A model generated the notes under the pieces. That model worked only from the letters and a program-made list of their open reading frames with translations, made no database searches and was not told the origin of the DNA. The position numbers and the translations under genes were made by a program. From contig CAWUIJ010000171.1 in assembly GCA_963922235.1 (NCBI GenBank), forward strand, positions 1-5,379: a stretch of DNA of 5,379 bases, given 5' to 3'. Below, one piece after another: positions 4,829-5,379 of the stretch (positions are counted from its first letter, which is position 1; each line of letters begins with the position of its first letter). This DNA comes from Parvularcula sp963922235 (GTDB lineage Bacteria > Pseudomonadota > Alphaproteobacteria > Caulobacterales > Parvularculaceae).

Positions 4829-5379
4829 ATGGCTTGGATCAAATCGCAGATCGCGAGTTTGCGGCACCCCATGGGGATGATGCGGTTCATGCTGGTGATC
4901 GGCGGGCTTTGGGCTGCCTACGCTGTTTTATCTGCCACCTATGCCCCGCCCAAACCCTGGGAAAGCAAGGCGCCCGTCTATGCCGTTGGCGCCATGGCGG
5001 AGCTCGAGCGGGTCTATCCTGCGCCAAAAATGCCGGCGCTTCGCCTTCAAAAGGGCGAGGAGACCGTGCGTCTTGGCGATTATGCCCAAGGCGTGCCCTT
5101 GGTCGTCAATCTCTGGGCCACGTGGTGTGCGCCGTGCCTTGAAGAGCTGCCCGCCCTCCAGGCGATGGAGCAAAAGCTCGGCGGCCGCGTGAAAGTGGTG
5201 ACCGTAGCGATGGAAGGCGGTGATGGCTCTGCCCAGCGCGCGATGCTGACCAAAGTCGGTGCTGAGGAGCTCACCTTTATCCAAGATCCCACGCTTGCGC
5301 TCATGGGGGCCTATGGGCGTGATCTGCAGTTGCCGCTGACGATCCTCTATGATGGCCGTGGGCGAGAAGTCGCGCGGCT
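4829..5379 (+). CDS. tlpA: TlpA/ResA-like membrane-anchored thioredoxin, 3' end cut by window edge
   Basis: The 183 visible residues begin with a short basic cytoplasmic segment, then a membrane helix (about 19-37, RFMLVIGGLWAAYAVLSAT) that would act as an uncleaved signal anchor and place the rest in the periplasm. The thioredoxin domain starts near residue 65 (MPALRLQKGEETVRLGDY) and carries the redox centre WATWCAPC with Cys100 and Cys103, followed by LEELPALQAME. The LPLTILYDGRG segment supplies the cis-proline (Pro169) opposite the active site. TlpA/ResA proteins reduce or exchange disulfides in periplasmic clients, for example in cytochrome c or oxidase assembly; the client here cannot be told. 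CAPC is typical of this family. The gene is divergent from lptM-lysA across 74 bases, and rhizobial genomes show tlp genes divergent from argH-lysA. The last residues are missing. Confidence 0.88.
   Translation, partial: MAWIKSQIASLRHPMGMMRFMLVIGGLWAAYAVLSATYAPPKPWESKAPVYAVGAMAELERVYPAPKMPALRLQKGEETVRLGDYAQGVPLVVNLWATWCAPCLEELPALQAMEQKLGGRVKVVTVAMEGGDGSAQRAMLTKVGAEELTFIQDPTLALMGAYGRDLQLPLTILYDGRGREVAR

Noticed and set aside
4621..4890. N-terminal extension of LysA by 90 residues from an ATG at 4890
   Set aside because: The extra part has no LysA similarity, runs across the lptM gene in another frame and across the start of the opposite TlpA-like gene, while ATG 4620 gives the family-typical N-terminus.
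4771..5142. Plus-strand open frame of 123 codons overlapping the TlpA-like gene in another frame
   Set aside because: It would start upstream of the AAGGAG site and ends inside the thioredoxin domain; the WATWCAPC frame is clearly the coding one.
1..5379. CRISPR array, insertion sequence, phage gene, toxin-antitoxin pair or defence system
   Set aside because: No direct-repeat series, transposase motif, paired short ORFs or transfer signature was seen; all genes are core metabolism, translation, envelope or an RmuC-like protein.

Overview
The window looks like a chromosomal housekeeping stretch from a moderately GC-rich alphaproteobacterium. Three things suggest this. Peptide deformylase (def) is followed tightly by methionyl-tRNA formyltransferase (fmt), with an RmuC-type gene on the other side of def. 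A small LptM-type lipoprotein is coupled to lysA. A TlpA-type thioredoxin is transcribed divergently from them. I cannot fix the genus. A Hyphomonadaceae, Maricaulales or Caulobacterales-like bacterium is a guess from gene order and promoter style.

Layout. Positions 1-1178, minus strand: def, then fmt, which runs off the left edge. Positions 1179-1396: a divergent intergenic region of about 218 bases with candidate promoters in both directions and two inverted repeats. Positions 1397-3376, plus strand: a long membrane-anchored, acidic and coiled-coil protein whose core matches the RmuC family but lacks the expected catalytic residues. Positions 3373-4754, minus strand: lptM, missing from simple long-ORF lists because it has only 41 codons, followed 8 bases later by lysA. 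The lysA stop overlaps the stop of the RmuC-like gene. Positions 4755-4828: a compact divergent promoter region. Positions 4829-5379, plus strand: the 5' part of a TlpA/ResA-like periplasmic thioredoxin, cut by the right edge.

How the genes work together. Fmt formylates the initiator Met-tRNA and Def removes the formyl group after translation starts, so the pair opens and closes one cycle. LysA makes L-lysine from meso-diaminopimelate. LptM is known in E. coli to help the outer-membrane LPS translocon LptDE mature, a process that depends on disulfide formation in LptD, so a thiol-disulfide protein next door is a suggestive neighbour. No stretch over 300 bases lacks a gene. I see no tRNA, rRNA, insertion sequence, CRISPR array or phage gene. 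The most interesting points are the apparently nuclease-dead RmuC-like protein, the hidden lptM gene, two promoter candidates that would give leaderless mRNAs for def and lptM, and the lptM-tlpA divergence without argH.
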